DNA of 64,000 nt from Streptomyces sp. NBC_01353 (GCF_036237275.1 NZ_CP108352.1:124001-188000), one strand, 5' to 3'. Positions 7,303 to 16,165 are shown, counted from the stretch's first letter. Notes: generated by a model from the letters alone, not told the origin. Translations and numbers: made by a program.

Positions 7303-9540
7303 TCAGATACCTGTGCCCTCATCTGTGTCAGTTGTGGCCGGTGGCGTCGGCTGGCCCTCCCATACCTCGCTGATCAAGGTGAAGGACGTAGTGAGCATCC
7401 CGGCCCCCCAGCGTGGGGGCATGACGGAATGAGCCCTCTGGCCGTGGGCGATGCGGTTGCGGAGCTTGCGCCCCTCGTGGAGGAACTCCGTCTGCCGCTC
7501 GGTCAGGAGGCCACTCTCCTTGCCCTGCTTGATGAGGGCGTGGAGCGGCTTCGTGCCGGAGTCAGGGATCTTGGCCCGGAGGACGATCTCCATCGCGATC
7601 AGGGCGTGCAGGAGGGCCACGGTGGAGAACTCGTAGCAGAAGTAGGAGGGGCGCAGGAGCTCGCGGGAGGTGTGCAGCACCGTTGCCGCGGACTGCGGGA
7701 TACCGGAGGGCACCGTCAAGCCGGCGACGACGTCGTGCATGTCGGCGTACTGGGTGACGAAGTGATGGGCCCGGGGGTCGGGCACGGGGAACGGCAGGCG
7801 CTGATCGGCGGCGGCGTTCCACGGCAACGGCATCCGCGTGCCGCTGTCGGCAGACCCCGTCCGGGGAGGTGGCTCCTCCCCGACGAAGAGCACAGCCAGG
7901 GCGATCTGGAGCACGAGCGCTGCTCGGTGCCGGGAAGGCGTGTCGACCAGGTCGTGCAGGACGTTGTTGCGGAGGTTCATCTGCCCCTCGGCGTTGCCCA
8001 GCACCGTCCGGAGGACGAGGGGCCACGGCTCGGGGAAGCCGAGTTCATCCAGCTTGTCGAGGAGGGAGCCAAGCTGCTGGACCTGTCCGATGGTCTCCCC
8101 TTTTGCGTGCGTGATCACCGCGATGTCGGCTGCCTGGAGCCGGCGGCGCAGCGTGCCTTCGAGGCGCGGCAGCGCCAGGGCCAGGGCCGTGTCGACATCG
8201 CCCTCCCAGAACGCCTCGAAGGCGCGGGCGAGACCGCGCATCCGAGTCTCCGGAGCATGCTCCAGGCTGGCGAAGAACGGCACGAGGTCCTCCGCCGTCG
8301 GGCGGAACCGGTCGCGGACTCGCTCCAGCTGGGCTTCGACGACCAGGCCGTGCACGTCGAGGGCGAAGACGTGCTGCCGAAAGAAGAAGCCCTCTCCTCC
8401 GGTGCTGTCGCTCCTGACGGTGCGCGTCACGACGGGGCCGTTGGGGTTGATGTACACCGTCGGCAGGGACAGCAGCCCGGACGGCAGGGCCGCGGAGTCA
8501 CTCATTGTGGGAGGAGTGGTGGCGATGAAGTGAAGTGCGTGCTCCATGCTGTCGGCGGCGTCGATGGCCGCGCTCGCTGCCTCCAGGTAGCCCGCCGGCA
8601 GGGGGACCGGGGTGCCGATGGTATCCATGGGAAGTTCGTCCCGACCGATCTTCTGCTGCGTTCGGCGCACCTCGTCAAGGGCGTCGGTCAGCCCGCTGTC
8701 GCGGGCATGTCGAGCAGCGTCTTCCAGGGCGAGGAGTTTCCGGAATCCCGTGCTGCTGTCGGCCAGTTCCATACGGGCGCGGTGGATCTGTTCGTCCACG
8801 TCGCGGTGCTCGTCGGCGCCCACCACGCAGCGGAGCTCTTCGAGGAACTCCACCCGGTAGTGGAACTGGCCCTCTCCGCAGTACTCGTCGACGGCACGTT
8901 CGAGCAGGGGGCGCACGGCGGTCTTGTCGTGCGTGCTGACCACGAGCGGGGCGGTCATGAGGCCGAGCACGCCCGGCGACGGAGGCTTCCAGGCGAGCGC
9001 GGCCTGGCCGAGGGCCATCATCTCGCCGACGATGTCGGTACGCTCCGGCTGCCGCGTAGCGGCCGCCAGGCCGTAGGCGAGCAGCAGGGCGTCCGCTGCA
9101 GCAAGTCGGGCCACCTCGACTTCGAAGGATGCCGCCCCGCCCGGCTCCGGAGGGGGGACGAGCGCCTCCAGGTATTCCTCGGCCTTCGTCAGCAGCGCGC
9201 CGGCAGCATCCCGGTAGCTGTGCACCGCGGAGCGGAGGTGCTCGATGGGCCGTGTCCCGTGCCGGGCCACCCAGAGCAGGTGGTGAAGTCGGGCCCGGAC
9301 CAGGGGGTGGGTCGTCTCGGGGGCGTAGGCGGCCCAGGCCTCGAAGACCGCGGGCGGCATCTCGCCCACGGCCCTCGAAACCAGGTCACCGTTGTCGTCG
9401 GTGCTGCGGAACGGTCCGAGGACGACATCCCAGGTGCCGTCCTGCAGCCGGAACTCCATGGCCGCCCACAGGGCCGCGAAGTGCTCGTGCTCCTCCTCGC
9501 CCGGGTTCGTGTGCGACCAGCCAGCGCGCAGTTGCTCCAC
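7303..9540 (-). CDS. Large protein with two HEPN-like RX4H motifs
   Basis: A 745-residue, mostly helical soluble protein. The segment near residue 524 reads GQMNLRNNVLHDLVD, a DUF4209-like line containing RNNVLH (R-X4-H). Near residue 694 a second one occurs, EGRKLRNRIAHGQRA (RNRIAH), in a typical HEPN helix pair starting at LLHALIAMEIVLR. RX4-6H is the catalytic motif of HEPN ribonucleases in many toxin and phage-defence systems. No signal peptide or membrane segment is seen. I place the start at the GTG at 9540 because the frame upstream is antisense to a DnaE2 remnant; the true start is not certain. Stop and next ATG are one base apart, forming a two-gene unit with DUF6308. Nuclease activity is inference. 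Confidence 0.6.
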   Translation of the reverse strand: MEQLRAGWSHTNPGEEEHEHFAALWAAMEFRLQDGTWDVVLGPFRSTDDNGDLVSRAVGEMPPAVFEAWAAYAPETTHPLVRARLHHLLWVARHGTRPIEHLRSAVHSYRDAAGALLTKAEEYLEALVPPPEPGGAASFEVEVARLAAADALLLAYGLAAATRQPERTDIVGEMMALGQAALAWKPPSPGVLGLMTAPLVVSTHDKTAVRPLLERAVDEYCGEGQFHYRVEFLEELRCVVGADEHRDVDEQIHRARMELADSSTGFRKLLALEDAARHARDSGLTDALDEVRRTQQKIGRDELPMDTIGTPVPLPAGYLEAASAAIDAADSMEHALHFIATTPPTMSDSAALPSGLLSLPTVYINPNGPVVTRTVRSDSTGGEGFFFRQHVFALDVHGLVVEAQLERVRDRFRPTAEDLVPFFASLEHAPETRMRGLARAFEAFWEGDVDTALALALPRLEGTLRRRLQAADIAVITHAKGETIGQVQQLGSLLDKLDELGFPEPWPLVLRTVLGNAEGQMNLRNNVLHDLVDTPSRHRAALVLQIALAVLFVGEEPPPRTGSADSGTRMPLPWNAAADQRLPFPVPDPRAHHFVTQYADMHDVVAGLTVPSGIPQSAATVLHTSRELLRPSYFCYEFSTVALLHALIAMEIVLRAKIPDSGTKPLHALIKQGKESGLLTERQTEFLHEGRKLRNRIAHGQRAHSVMPPRWGAGMLTTSFTLISEVWEGQPTPPATTDTDEGTGI

Positions 9541-9600
9541 CGGCAGACGCGTAGCCGCCCCGGTCCCGGCCAGCTTCCCATCGACGACACCCTCATGACC

Positions 9601-10236
9601 GCAGGCCCGTCTGGTCTGCGGGAGATGTCGAGCCGTGAAGTCCTCGACGCGGAACTCCAGGTGTTGAAGATCGATGTGTCCCAGCACCTGATGGAGCACC
9701 ACCACCGGCTCCTGCGCGAGGAGATCGGCGCCACCGACGCCAGGCACCTGCGTGCCATGCATCCGGGGCAGTCGGTCCTCGTCGCCGGCGTCCGCGCCTC
9801 CACGCAAACCCCGCCGATCCCGTCGGGCAAGAGGGTCATCTTCGTCACCCTCGAAGACGGCTCCGGACTGGTCGACCTGGCGTTCTTCGAGGACTCGCAC
9901 GAGGACTGCGCCCACACGATCTTCCACAACGGCCTTCTCCTCGCACGGGGAACGGTCGAGGCCCGAGGCCCGCGCCGCACGGTCGTCGGGCAGATGGTGT
10001 GGGACCTCGAGGAACTCGCTGCCGCCCGCCGCGACCACGGACCCCAGGCTGTCCTCGACATCCTCGGCCGCACCACCCCCGCACCCACCCCCGCCCAGCC
10101 CGCGCCGTCGCGGAAGCTCGTCGACGGCACCGCCGGAGCCAAACTCCACCCCTACGCCGACCTGCAGCCCGCCGGAACCCGCTCGGCCGACCTCAACCGC
10201 CTCGGCCACACCAGCCCCGGTTCTCCAGATCTTTAG
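9601..10236 (+). pseudogene. dnaE2: C-terminal remnant of error-prone DNA polymerase III alpha (DnaE2-type)
   Basis: The plus strand reads SREVLDAELQVLKIDVSQHL, then QSVLVAGVRASTQTPPIPSG, KRVIFVTLEDGSGLVDLAFF and a GTVEARGPRRTVV stretch: the linker and OB-fold (tRNA-anti) domain at the C-terminus of DnaE2. PHP, polymerase and thumb regions are all missing, so it cannot function. The 5' break is near 9600, where the HEPN-motif gene starts on the other strand. A Y-family polymerase remnant at 49330 belongs to the same translesion-synthesis theme. Confidence 0.8.
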
Positions 10237-10287
10237 GTGTCTCACGAGACATGCGGTGCATCCCCATGGGGCTGGCGACGAGTGGGG

Positions 10288-10703
10288 TCACCGTCGGAGC
10301 GTGAGAGGTACGACGGTCGCCGACTGGCTTGAGATCTGCTCACGGAGAGCGGCGTTCTCGGCGTACAAGGCGGCGATGACGGTGGCTGCTGCGTCGACTT
10401 GGTCCTGGAGGCGGTCGCGGTCTTCCGGGCCTTGAGGAGATGCTGGCGTAGGGCGGTGATGGTGTCGGCCTGCTTGCGGTCTTGGAGACGGGCGGGGCTG
10501 TGCCCGATGCGGTGGTCCCAGTCGGCCAGCACGTGGGTGGCGCGGTTCATGGTGGCGCGGCTGACGCCGGCTTCCCGCCAGAGGTTCTTCTTGGTGAGTT
10601 TCCCGTCGGTGCGGGTGGGGCGGCCGGTGAAGAGCCTTTCCATGGCGTCGCGCAGGGCGCGTTCAGTGCGCGGTGAGACGCTCGGACGCTCAGCCGACGT
10701 CAT
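10288..10703 (-). pseudogene. Frameshifted HTH plus coiled-coil protein
   Basis: The first part reads MTSAERPSVSPRTERALRDA, then TKKNLWREAGVSRATMNRAT, a probable helix-turn-helix, and DTITALRQHLLKAR. Here one base is missing (about 10437); the next frame continues EDRDRLQDQVDAAATVIAAL and YAENAALREQISSQSATVVP to a stop at 10288, a coiled coil. The layout matches small DNA-binding helper proteins next to transposon or phage-type integrases. The ATG overlaps the stop of an upstream gene (ATGA), whose tail at 10700-10832 looks like an integrase end. Confidence 0.6.
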
Positions 10704-10832
10704 GGCGTGACCCTTCGCAGGACGCGCTCGACTTCGTTGAGTTGCTCAGTCAGTTGACTGCAGCGGTTGGCCGGGAGCTTGGGAGTGGCCAGCAGGTCCT
10801 TGATGGAGGCTCGCTCGGCTGTCCTACAAGAC
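10700..10832 (-). pseudogene. C-terminal tail of a lost upstream gene, possibly a site-specific integrase
   Basis: About 43 codons in one frame end at a TGA overlapping the ATG of the next gene: AERASIKDLLATPKLPANRC then QLTEQLNEVERVLRRVTP. The basic, helical tail and the coupled HTH/coiled-coil gene resemble the Tn554-like integrase plus helper arrangement, but the catalytic tyrosine recombinase motifs are gone. The identity is therefore inference from context. Confidence 0.35.
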
Positions 10833-10966
10833 CCAAGAGCGGCCCCATCATCCGACATTCCGTTCAACGGACGAACGGCCGAAGAGGAAACTGCCGCAGC
10901 AAGGTTCGGGACGCAGACGCCGGGTCAGTCGAGCTGCCGGTCTGTGGCCACCCGGCGTGAACCGGG

Positions 10967-11917
10967 TTACCACCGGGCACTCAGCACGCCGTCGCTGTCG
11001 GGCAGGGCGGCGCAAAGAAGCGGGTGGCGTTCATCGAGGTACATGGGCAGGGCGCAGGCCGCCAGGGCGTCGGCCACCATGGTGGCGAGCTCTTGGTACT
11101 CGGTGTCGTCGACGATCGCGTGTCTGATCGTCCCATCCTGTGCCTCCCAGACGAACTCCGCAGATCCCTCCTCTGGCAGCGTGGCGAGGACCGCGCCGAC
11201 ATCGGGGTTCAGGTCAGGCCAGACGGTCAGCAGGGCGCGCGGGCTGAGACCGGTACGCACCGCGTCGAGGTTCTCCGGCGTGAGGCGGTGGAAGCGTGCA
11301 GCATTGCGGACGTAGTCCTCCTCCAGGAGCACTGCCTTCCGTGAGGCCAGCGCCGTGCGCACGCGCGCCCAGAACCCCTCGTCGGCCGCCTCCATCACGT
11401 CCGGTTCCTCCATCTCCGCCGCGTAGGGAGAGGTCGTCATAGGTTCCGGGAAGAGGCCGAGTTCCCGTGTACGGGCTACGGCGTCCGCGCAGAGCCGGTC
11501 GCTGGCCACATACACGTACTGGTCCCACCCGACATGCACGGTGAACACGCCCCCCGCCTCCAGACGACACCAGGCACCTTGGTCGCGGAGCATGGCCCGG
11601 ACCAGCTCCAGAGCGACCGGAAGGGAGACCTCGGCCCCGTCGTGGTAGCCGGCGAGGTCGGGTGGGAAGAGCCCGCCGAGGCCATGTCCCTCATCCGACG
11701 GCTCCACGCCGAAGTGGACGAAACCGGTGACTTCGGGCTCGCGGATCTCCAGCCGATCGATGCCCGAGGCCTCCGCGAAGGCGGCGATCGCCGCGAGGTA
11801 CGCGGCTTCGACCGGCCCATGGTCACTGACCGCCTCCTCGGCACCGGTGTAGTGACCGTGTTCGTCACGGTCGCCGGGGTCGTACTTGGTGATCCGGTGG
11901 ACGAAGGACGGCGACAC
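10967..11917 (-). CDS. Conserved protein of the Streptomyces 'RNA-binding protein' family
   Basis: A 316-residue soluble protein starting at GTG 11917 (GGGAG four bases upstream; the in-frame extension to 12097 is poor coding sequence). It begins VSPSFVHRITKYDPGDRDEH and carries family-typical stretches VEAAYLAAIAAFAEASGIDR, LEIREPEVTGFVHFGVEPSD, LVRAMLRDQGAWCRLE and FTVHVGWDQYVYVASD. Streptomyces genomes often label this family RNA-binding without experiment. The C-terminal 130 residues (TPENLDAVRTGLSPRALLTV...) look like an added domain. No neighbours suggest a pathway. Confidence 0.65.
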   Translation of the reverse strand: MSPSFVHRITKYDPGDRDEHGHYTGAEEAVSDHGPVEAAYLAAIAAFAEASGIDRLEIREPEVTGFVHFGVEPSDEGHGLGGLFPPDLAGYHDGAEVSLPVALELVRAMLRDQGAWCRLEAGGVFTVHVGWDQYVYVASDRLCADAVARTRELGLFPEPMTTSPYAAEMEEPDVMEAADEGFWARVRTALASRKAVLLEEDYVRNAARFHRLTPENLDAVRTGLSPRALLTVWPDLNPDVGAVLATLPEEGSAEFVWEAQDGTIRHAIVDDTEYQELATMVADALAACALPMYLDERHPLLCAALPDSDGVLSARW

Positions 11918-12186
11918 GTTGCTCCCTGCGCAGTCAGAAGGGGTGCCAGCGTAATTCCCCGGTTTCATTCCAGACGGAGAGACCCCCTCCGACGGCGGCG
12001 AGACGGCTTCACAGCTCAGGAGAGCAAGCCGAACCAGCCCGCCCTGCCGGCCGCCCGGCATACACAACCCGACAGATCCAGTGCTCAGGCACATCAACGG
12101 AGGTGTGACTGAGCACGCGAGTTGGCACCGTTCGTCATTTGGGGTGCTCAGCCGGCTGCTGCGCTACTGATGCCTGCCGCGTGAAA

Positions 12187-12927
12187 TCAACCGCCGAGCG
12201 TGGTCGGGCCGAGGCCGGACGGCAGGTGCCGGACGGCCAGTGCCACGGCCTCTTGCGCTGTGGCGAACCGTCCGAGGTCACTGCTGCTCATGCCCCTGCC
12301 CACTCCGTACGTGCCGTCGCTGTTCGCGGTCAGGCACGGTCCGACGACGGTCAGGCTCGGACGGGTGCTGGACGAGAATCGCAGCGCCCAGTGGCTCGTG
12401 AACGGGTAGAGGGCGCGCAGCGCCGGCTCGGCGTGCGCCTCCTCGATCAATCCTTGGTACGTCTCCTGCCAGGCGTACTCCAGTTCTCCCGCCTCCTGGC
12501 GCAGGTGCTGCCACTCAGATCCAGTCAGGCGCGCGGGATCGTTGTCCGGCACTTCGAACCGGCCGGTCAGGTGCACGAACGGTGCCGTCCGGCGGATGTC
12601 ATCCAGAGACACCCCGTCGTGCCACGCCCGGGCGGCCCTGGCGACCTGCGCCAGGTTGTCCGTCCTGCCTTCGATGAGGGCCATGCTCTGGAACGGCTCC
12701 GTGCCGCGGATCGACCACCCCCGTTCGCGCGACCAGGCGTTTATCTGCATCGGCCCGCGGTGCGGCAGTGCACTTTCGACGGTCGCGTGGAGCAGCGGAG
12801 CGCGGTCCGAGGACGTGACGGGGACGGGGCCGAGGCAGCCCTCCGCCTCGGCCCGGAGCGCCGTGGCGAGGCTGCCGCAGACCGCGACATCGGGGTACAG
12901 GACGGCGGGATCAGGAGAAGTGTGCAC
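12187..12927 (-). CDS. DUF6193 family protein
   Basis: A 246-residue protein from GTG 12927 (AGGAG immediately upstream, short spacing). The DUF6193 signature is clear: INAWSRERGWSIRGTEPFQS, MALIEGRTDNLAQVARAARA, WHDGVSLDDIRRTAPFVHLT, then a helical tail and TSHWALRFSSSTRP. The family is often labelled natural product biosynthesis, but no reaction is known. The start lies inside the 3' end of the upstream gene (17-base overlap), suggesting a two-gene operon. Confidence 0.7.
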   Translation of the reverse strand: MHTSPDPAVLYPDVAVCGSLATALRAEAEGCLGPVPVTSSDRAPLLHATVESALPHRGPMQINAWSRERGWSIRGTEPFQSMALIEGRTDNLAQVARAARAWHDGVSLDDIRRTAPFVHLTGRFEVPDNDPARLTGSEWQHLRQEAGELEYAWQETYQGLIEEAHAEPALRALYPFTSHWALRFSSSTRPSLTVVGPCLTANSDGTYGVGRGMSSSDLGRFATAQEAVALAVRHLPSGLGPTTLGG

Positions 12928-13393
12928 GGCTCCTGATTGTGCCCGAGCCGCTGATCGATGTGGCAGGCGGCTGGATCGCCGGAGGTCGGGCGGCTCCCGG
13001 AGAAGGAATCGCCGAGAAGAGCGGTGGACACCGCTCATCCCATCTGGGCTGGAGCCGAAGGGCTGAAGAGCTGAACTTCCGCAACTGCTCCTGGTCGTTG
13101 CGGAGAGCGGCTTCCCTCGCGGCCAAGGCCGCCCCCACCGAGTCGTGGACATTGTCGAACTCCAGGTGGGGGATGCTGTCGCGGAGGCTCGCTACCCGCC
13201 GCGCCAACTCCTTGGCAGTGACACGGTGACACCTCCTCGTCTCCACCGAGCGTTCGGCAGGGCGCTGGGCGACGACCGTCACGCTGCCGTCGGGGTAGAA
13301 GTACGTGTCTTGGACACGGAGAAACTCGGACTCGTCGGTCTGCTTGGACAAGTGGTTGCGTGCTTTGCGGATCGTGGAACGACGGGTAGTCAC
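12911..13393 (-). CDS. Hypothetical protein upstream of DUF6193
   Basis: A 160-residue protein from GTG 13393 with AAGGA five bases upstream. The N-terminal 110 residues look real: TTRRSTIRKARNHLSKQTDE, FLRVQDTYFYPDGSVTVVAQ, CHRVTAKELARRVASLRD and a helical AALAAREAALRNDQEQLRKF. The last 40 residues are Pro/Ser/Ala-rich and may be frameshifted tail. No family recognised. It overlaps the DUF6193 start and is probably transcribed with it. Confidence 0.55.
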   Translation of the reverse strand: MTTRRSTIRKARNHLSKQTDESEFLRVQDTYFYPDGSVTVVAQRPAERSVETRRCHRVTAKELARRVASLRDSIPHLEFDNVHDSVGAALAAREAALRNDQEQLRKFSSSALRLQPRWDERCPPLFSAIPSPGAARPPAIQPPATSISGSGTIRSRAHFS

Positions 13394-13539
13394 GGGCGGT
13401 CCTTCGTACGTGTAGCCAACAGGGTCTGCACCCCTGGGCCGCGGGAACAGCCCGAACCGGCAAGAAATCTCACCAGAAGACATGTGATGCCCGTCACAGC
13501 ATCGAAGCGCCGTTCCTCTCTTCCAAGGCGACAGCGAAC

Positions 13540-13920
13540 GGTTCCGAGACCTCGCCCAGGGTCACAGGAACAGCTGGGGCCCTGCACGAACAGTTCGACG
13601 ACCACGAAACGGACGACTTCCTGCGCCGTCTCGCCATGCAGATCGCGGCAGAGGGGCAGAAGCCGCCCCGGATGCAGCACAGCCGGGTCGACGGCCCGGC
13701 ACCGGCCGCGCAGGAGACGCAGCCGACCCGACCGCTGCTGGCCAAGGGCGTGCTCGTCGGCTGCACGTTCACCGTCGAGGACTGTCACACGGCCTTCAAG
13801 GAGCTGTCCGCGCGGGGGGTGACCTTCATCCGGGAGCCGCAGTAGAAGCTGTGGGGCGCCTCCGCGGTCTTCCGCGACGACTCCGGTACCTGGCACGAGA
13901 TTCTGCAGCCGCACAACTAG
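13540..13920 (+). pseudogene. VOC/glyoxalase-like gene with an in-frame stop
   Basis: One frame reads DDHETDDFLRRLAMQIAAEG, then a linker, then LLAKGVLVGCTFTVEDCHTA, FKELSARGVTFIREPQ, a TAG stop at about 13843-13845, and on in the same frame KLWGASAVFRDDSGTWHEIL to a second stop at 13918. The latter half is the C-terminal betaalphabetabetabeta module of a VOC protein. The N-terminal VOC half is absent or replaced by an unrelated helical piece. The nonsense codon plus missing half make it non-functional. Confidence 0.7.
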
Positions 13921-14103
13921 CGCGAGGAGCCGACGGGCAGGAACTCCTCCGTCGCCCGCGTGAAACACCCAGCGGATCGCTCATCTAGGACGTGTTCTGT
14001 CCTATGCGGAGGTCATGCTTCCGCTAGGACTTCTCAGAACAGGGCCCGTGCCCGCGAGAAGCTCCGCCCCATCGCCCGCGTTCCCCCTCAAGGAGTGATC
14101 CTC

Positions 14104-14490
14104 ATGAAGCCTCCCGCCATCGCCCCCTGCCTGGGTGTGTCCGACACCCAGGCGAGCGTCGACTTCTACGAGAAGATCGGCTTCACCGCCCTGCCCGCCG
14201 GCAACGACCCGGACGATGACCTGCGCATGCTGCTCTTCGACGGCGAGTTCGCGCTGATGGTCTACCGCGACGAGCACCTGCGCAGCTGGCTGCCCGTTCT
14301 CAAGGACACCCCGGTCGGCGCGTTCGGCATGTTCTACCTGGCCGTCGACGACTTCGACGCTTACGTCGAGCGCATCCGGCCGCTGGTCACCGTCCAGAAG
14401 GACGTGATGGAGCACCACGGCGACAAGCTCTTCTACTTCACCGACCCCGACGGCTACGTCATCGGCGTCAACCAGAAGCGGACCCGGTGA
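14104..14490 (+). CDS. VOC family protein (glyoxalase/bleomycin-resistance fold)
   Basis: A 128-residue protein from ATG 14104 with AAGGAG seven bases upstream. The two VOC modules are seen as PCLGVSDTQASVDFYEKIGF ... LLFDGEFALMVYRDE and FGMFYLAVDDFDAYVERIRP ... KLFYFTDPDGYVIGVNQ. Members bind metals or small hydrophobic ligands as lyases, dioxygenases or resistance proteins. A substrate cannot be named. It overlaps the next VOC gene by four bases (GTGA), forming a coupled pair just downstream of the dead VOC copy at 13540-13920. Confidence 0.85.
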   Translation: MKPPAIAPCLGVSDTQASVDFYEKIGFTALPAGNDPDDDLRMLLFDGEFALMVYRDEHLRSWLPVLKDTPVGAFGMFYLAVDDFDAYVERIRPLVTVQKDVMEHHGDKLFYFTDPDGYVIGVNQKRTR

Positions 14491-14876
14491 CCACCATGAC
14501 GAACACCACTGACAATGCCGGCGTGGCCAAAGCGAAGTGCACGGCCTTCTGGGGCCACGACGGCAAAGCGCTCGCCGACTTCTACGCCGCAGCTCTGGGC
14601 TGGGAGATCACCGAGACCTACGGCGAGACCGCGGCAATGATCAGCGACGGAACGACGAAATACGTCTTCTACACGGCCGAGTCCTTCAAGGCACCCGACT
14701 GGCCCGCGGACGAGCTCGTCTTCCACCTCGACCTCACCTTCGACGACGTTACGGCCGCCGAGAGGCGCCTCATCGGACTCGGCGCCACCAAGCCCGCCCA
14801 CCAACCCGGCGGCAAGCACTGGACCGTGCTACGCGACCCCTCCGGGCAGCCCTTCTGCATCAGCGCCGCCGGCTAG
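14487..14876 (+). CDS. VOC family protein, second of a coupled pair
   Basis: A 126- to 129-residue VOC protein; GTG 14487 overlaps the upstream stop, and an ATG at 14496 is an alternative. CTAFWGHDGKALADFYAAAL and GWEITETYGETAAMISDG form the first module; ELVFHLDLTFDDVTAAERRL, GATKPAHQPGGKHWTVLRDP and SGQPFCISAAG the second, ending in the usual DPxGxPFCI motif of the glyoxalase-like antibiotic-binding subfamily. Probably acts with the preceding gene product, perhaps as a heteromer (inference). Confidence 0.85.
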   Translation: MTTMTNTTDNAGVAKAKCTAFWGHDGKALADFYAAALGWEITETYGETAAMISDGTTKYVFYTAESFKAPDWPADELVFHLDLTFDDVTAAERRLIGLGATKPAHQPGGKHWTVLRDPSGQPFCISAAG

Positions 14877-15002
14877 GACTGGGAACCATGCGTCTGGCCC
14901 AGGCGCATCCGTGATCCAACGGGATGCCGATGAGGCCTGGCACATGCGTCCAAGGGCCCTACATCGAGCATGATCTTTCAATACACAGCAGGAGGTCCCG
15001 CT

Positions 15003-15650
15003 ATGAATCTGGGCGACGGCAAGGAGTTGGCCGGGAAGGTGGCGCTGGTAACCGGGGCGAGCCGCGGCGGGGCCCGGGCGATCGCCATCGAGCTCGGCCG
15101 GGCCGGGGCCACCGTGTACGTCACCGGCCGCACCGGCCGGGGCAAGGCCAGCGAGTCGGGCCGGCCGACCGAGACCGTCGAGCAGACCGCCGAGCTGGTC
15201 ACCGCCGCAGGTGGCGAAGGCATCGCCGCGGTGGTCGATCACCTACAGGCGGACCAGGTACAGGCGCTGGCCGAGCGTATCGACCGGGAACAGGGACGGC
15301 TGGACATCCTTGTCAACGCGATCTGGGGCGCGGAACACCTCGTCGAGCGCGGCAAGAAGATGTGGGAATGCGACCTGGACCACGGCCGGCGCATGCTGCG
15401 GCTCGGCATCGAGACCTAGCTGGACCCCACATTCGGGATCTCCGAGACCCCCCTCTTCACCGCCCGGGCCGTCGCCGCACTCGCAACCGACCCGGACGTA
15501 GCCCGCTTCAACGGCGGCTCCCTGTCCGTCGGCACGCTCGCCAAGCAGTACGGCTTCACCGACGCCGACGGCTCGGCCCCCGACTCCGTCCGCTACTTCC
15601 AGGACTACATGCGCACGGGACAGGCACCGAACCCTGACGAATACCGCTGA
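15003..15650 (+). pseudogene. Short-chain dehydrogenase with internal deletion and stop
   Basis: The ATG at 15003 has a GGAGG site. The N-terminus is a good Rossmann fold (LAGKVALVTGASRGGARAIA, with TGxxxGxA) and continues to GRLDILVNAIWGAEHLVE. After GRRMLRLGIET a TAG stops the frame at 15417-15419, and the same frame resumes with GISETPLFTARAVAALATDP, RFNGGSLSVGTLAKQYGFTD and ends at 15650. Between these parts roughly 90-100 residues including the catalytic YxxxK are missing. The gene is dead through a deletion. Confidence 0.85.
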
Positions 15651-15676
15651 GCGCCGCACGAAGGACGACGCACACC

Positions 15677-16066
15677 ATGACTCCCGAAGAAATCGCGGAG
15701 CTCGCGCTCGCCTTGCCGGAGGTGACAGAGGAGGAACCGTACGGCCCCAACAGGCCCGTCTACAAAGTCGGCGGCAGCATCTTCGCCATGCTCGCACCAG
15801 CGACCAAAACACACCCCGACCAGGTGACCGTCAAGTGCGAACCCCACCTCGCCCTGCACCTGTGCGAACAACACGCAGCGGTAGGCACCTGGTACCAGGG
15901 GCGCCGATGGCACTGGCTCACCGTGCGTCTCGATGACGACGCCATGGCCCCCGAAGAGATCACCGACATGCTCCACCACTCCTGGGGATGCGTCGTGGCC
16001 GACCTCCCCGTCGCCACCCGCGAACGGCTGCGCACCGTCCGCCAGAAACGACAGCAGCACCCATGA
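15677..16066 (+). CDS. MmcQ/YjbR family protein
   Basis: A 129-residue protein with the MmcQ/YjbR fold (double-wing-like DNA-binding family): MTPEEIAELALALPEVTEEE, YKVGGSIFAMLAP, DQVTVKCEPHLALHLCEQHA, and WHWLTVRLDDDAMAPEEITD leading to a C-terminal SWGCVVADLP helix. Members are usually small stand-alone proteins; DNA binding has been suggested but the role is not known. It follows the dead SDR by 26 bases and could have shared its transcript. AAGGA lies 11 bases before the ATG, rather far. Confidence 0.85.
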   Translation: MTPEEIAELALALPEVTEEEPYGPNRPVYKVGGSIFAMLAPATKTHPDQVTVKCEPHLALHLCEQHAAVGTWYQGRRWHWLTVRLDDDAMAPEEITDMLHHSWGCVVADLPVATRERLRTVRQKRQQHP

Positions 16067-16140
16067 ACCGCCCAACCATCCTGTTGGCAACCCGCTGTTT
16101 CCAGGTCAAGGCCGACCGACCCCATGCACTGACGTCATTT

Positions 16141-16165
16141 CTCGGGTTCTGGCTCAACTTCTGTG
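16141..16165 (+). repeat. Solo copy of a 21-bp IS/MITE inverted-repeat end
   Basis: 16145-16165 is identical over 21 bases to the terminal repeats of the element at 43865-44005 (GGTTCTGGCTCAACTTCTGT plus G), and the flank TTCTCG also matches its right end. No partner repeat is found within several kb, so this is a solo end left by a deletion or recombination. Confidence 0.8.

Noticed and set aside
7429..10236. 935-codon open frame on the plus strand antisense to the HEPN-motif gene
   Set aside because: Only its last part (from about 9601) has protein character (DnaE2). The rest is Gly/Val/Arg-rich shadow of the minus-strand gene.
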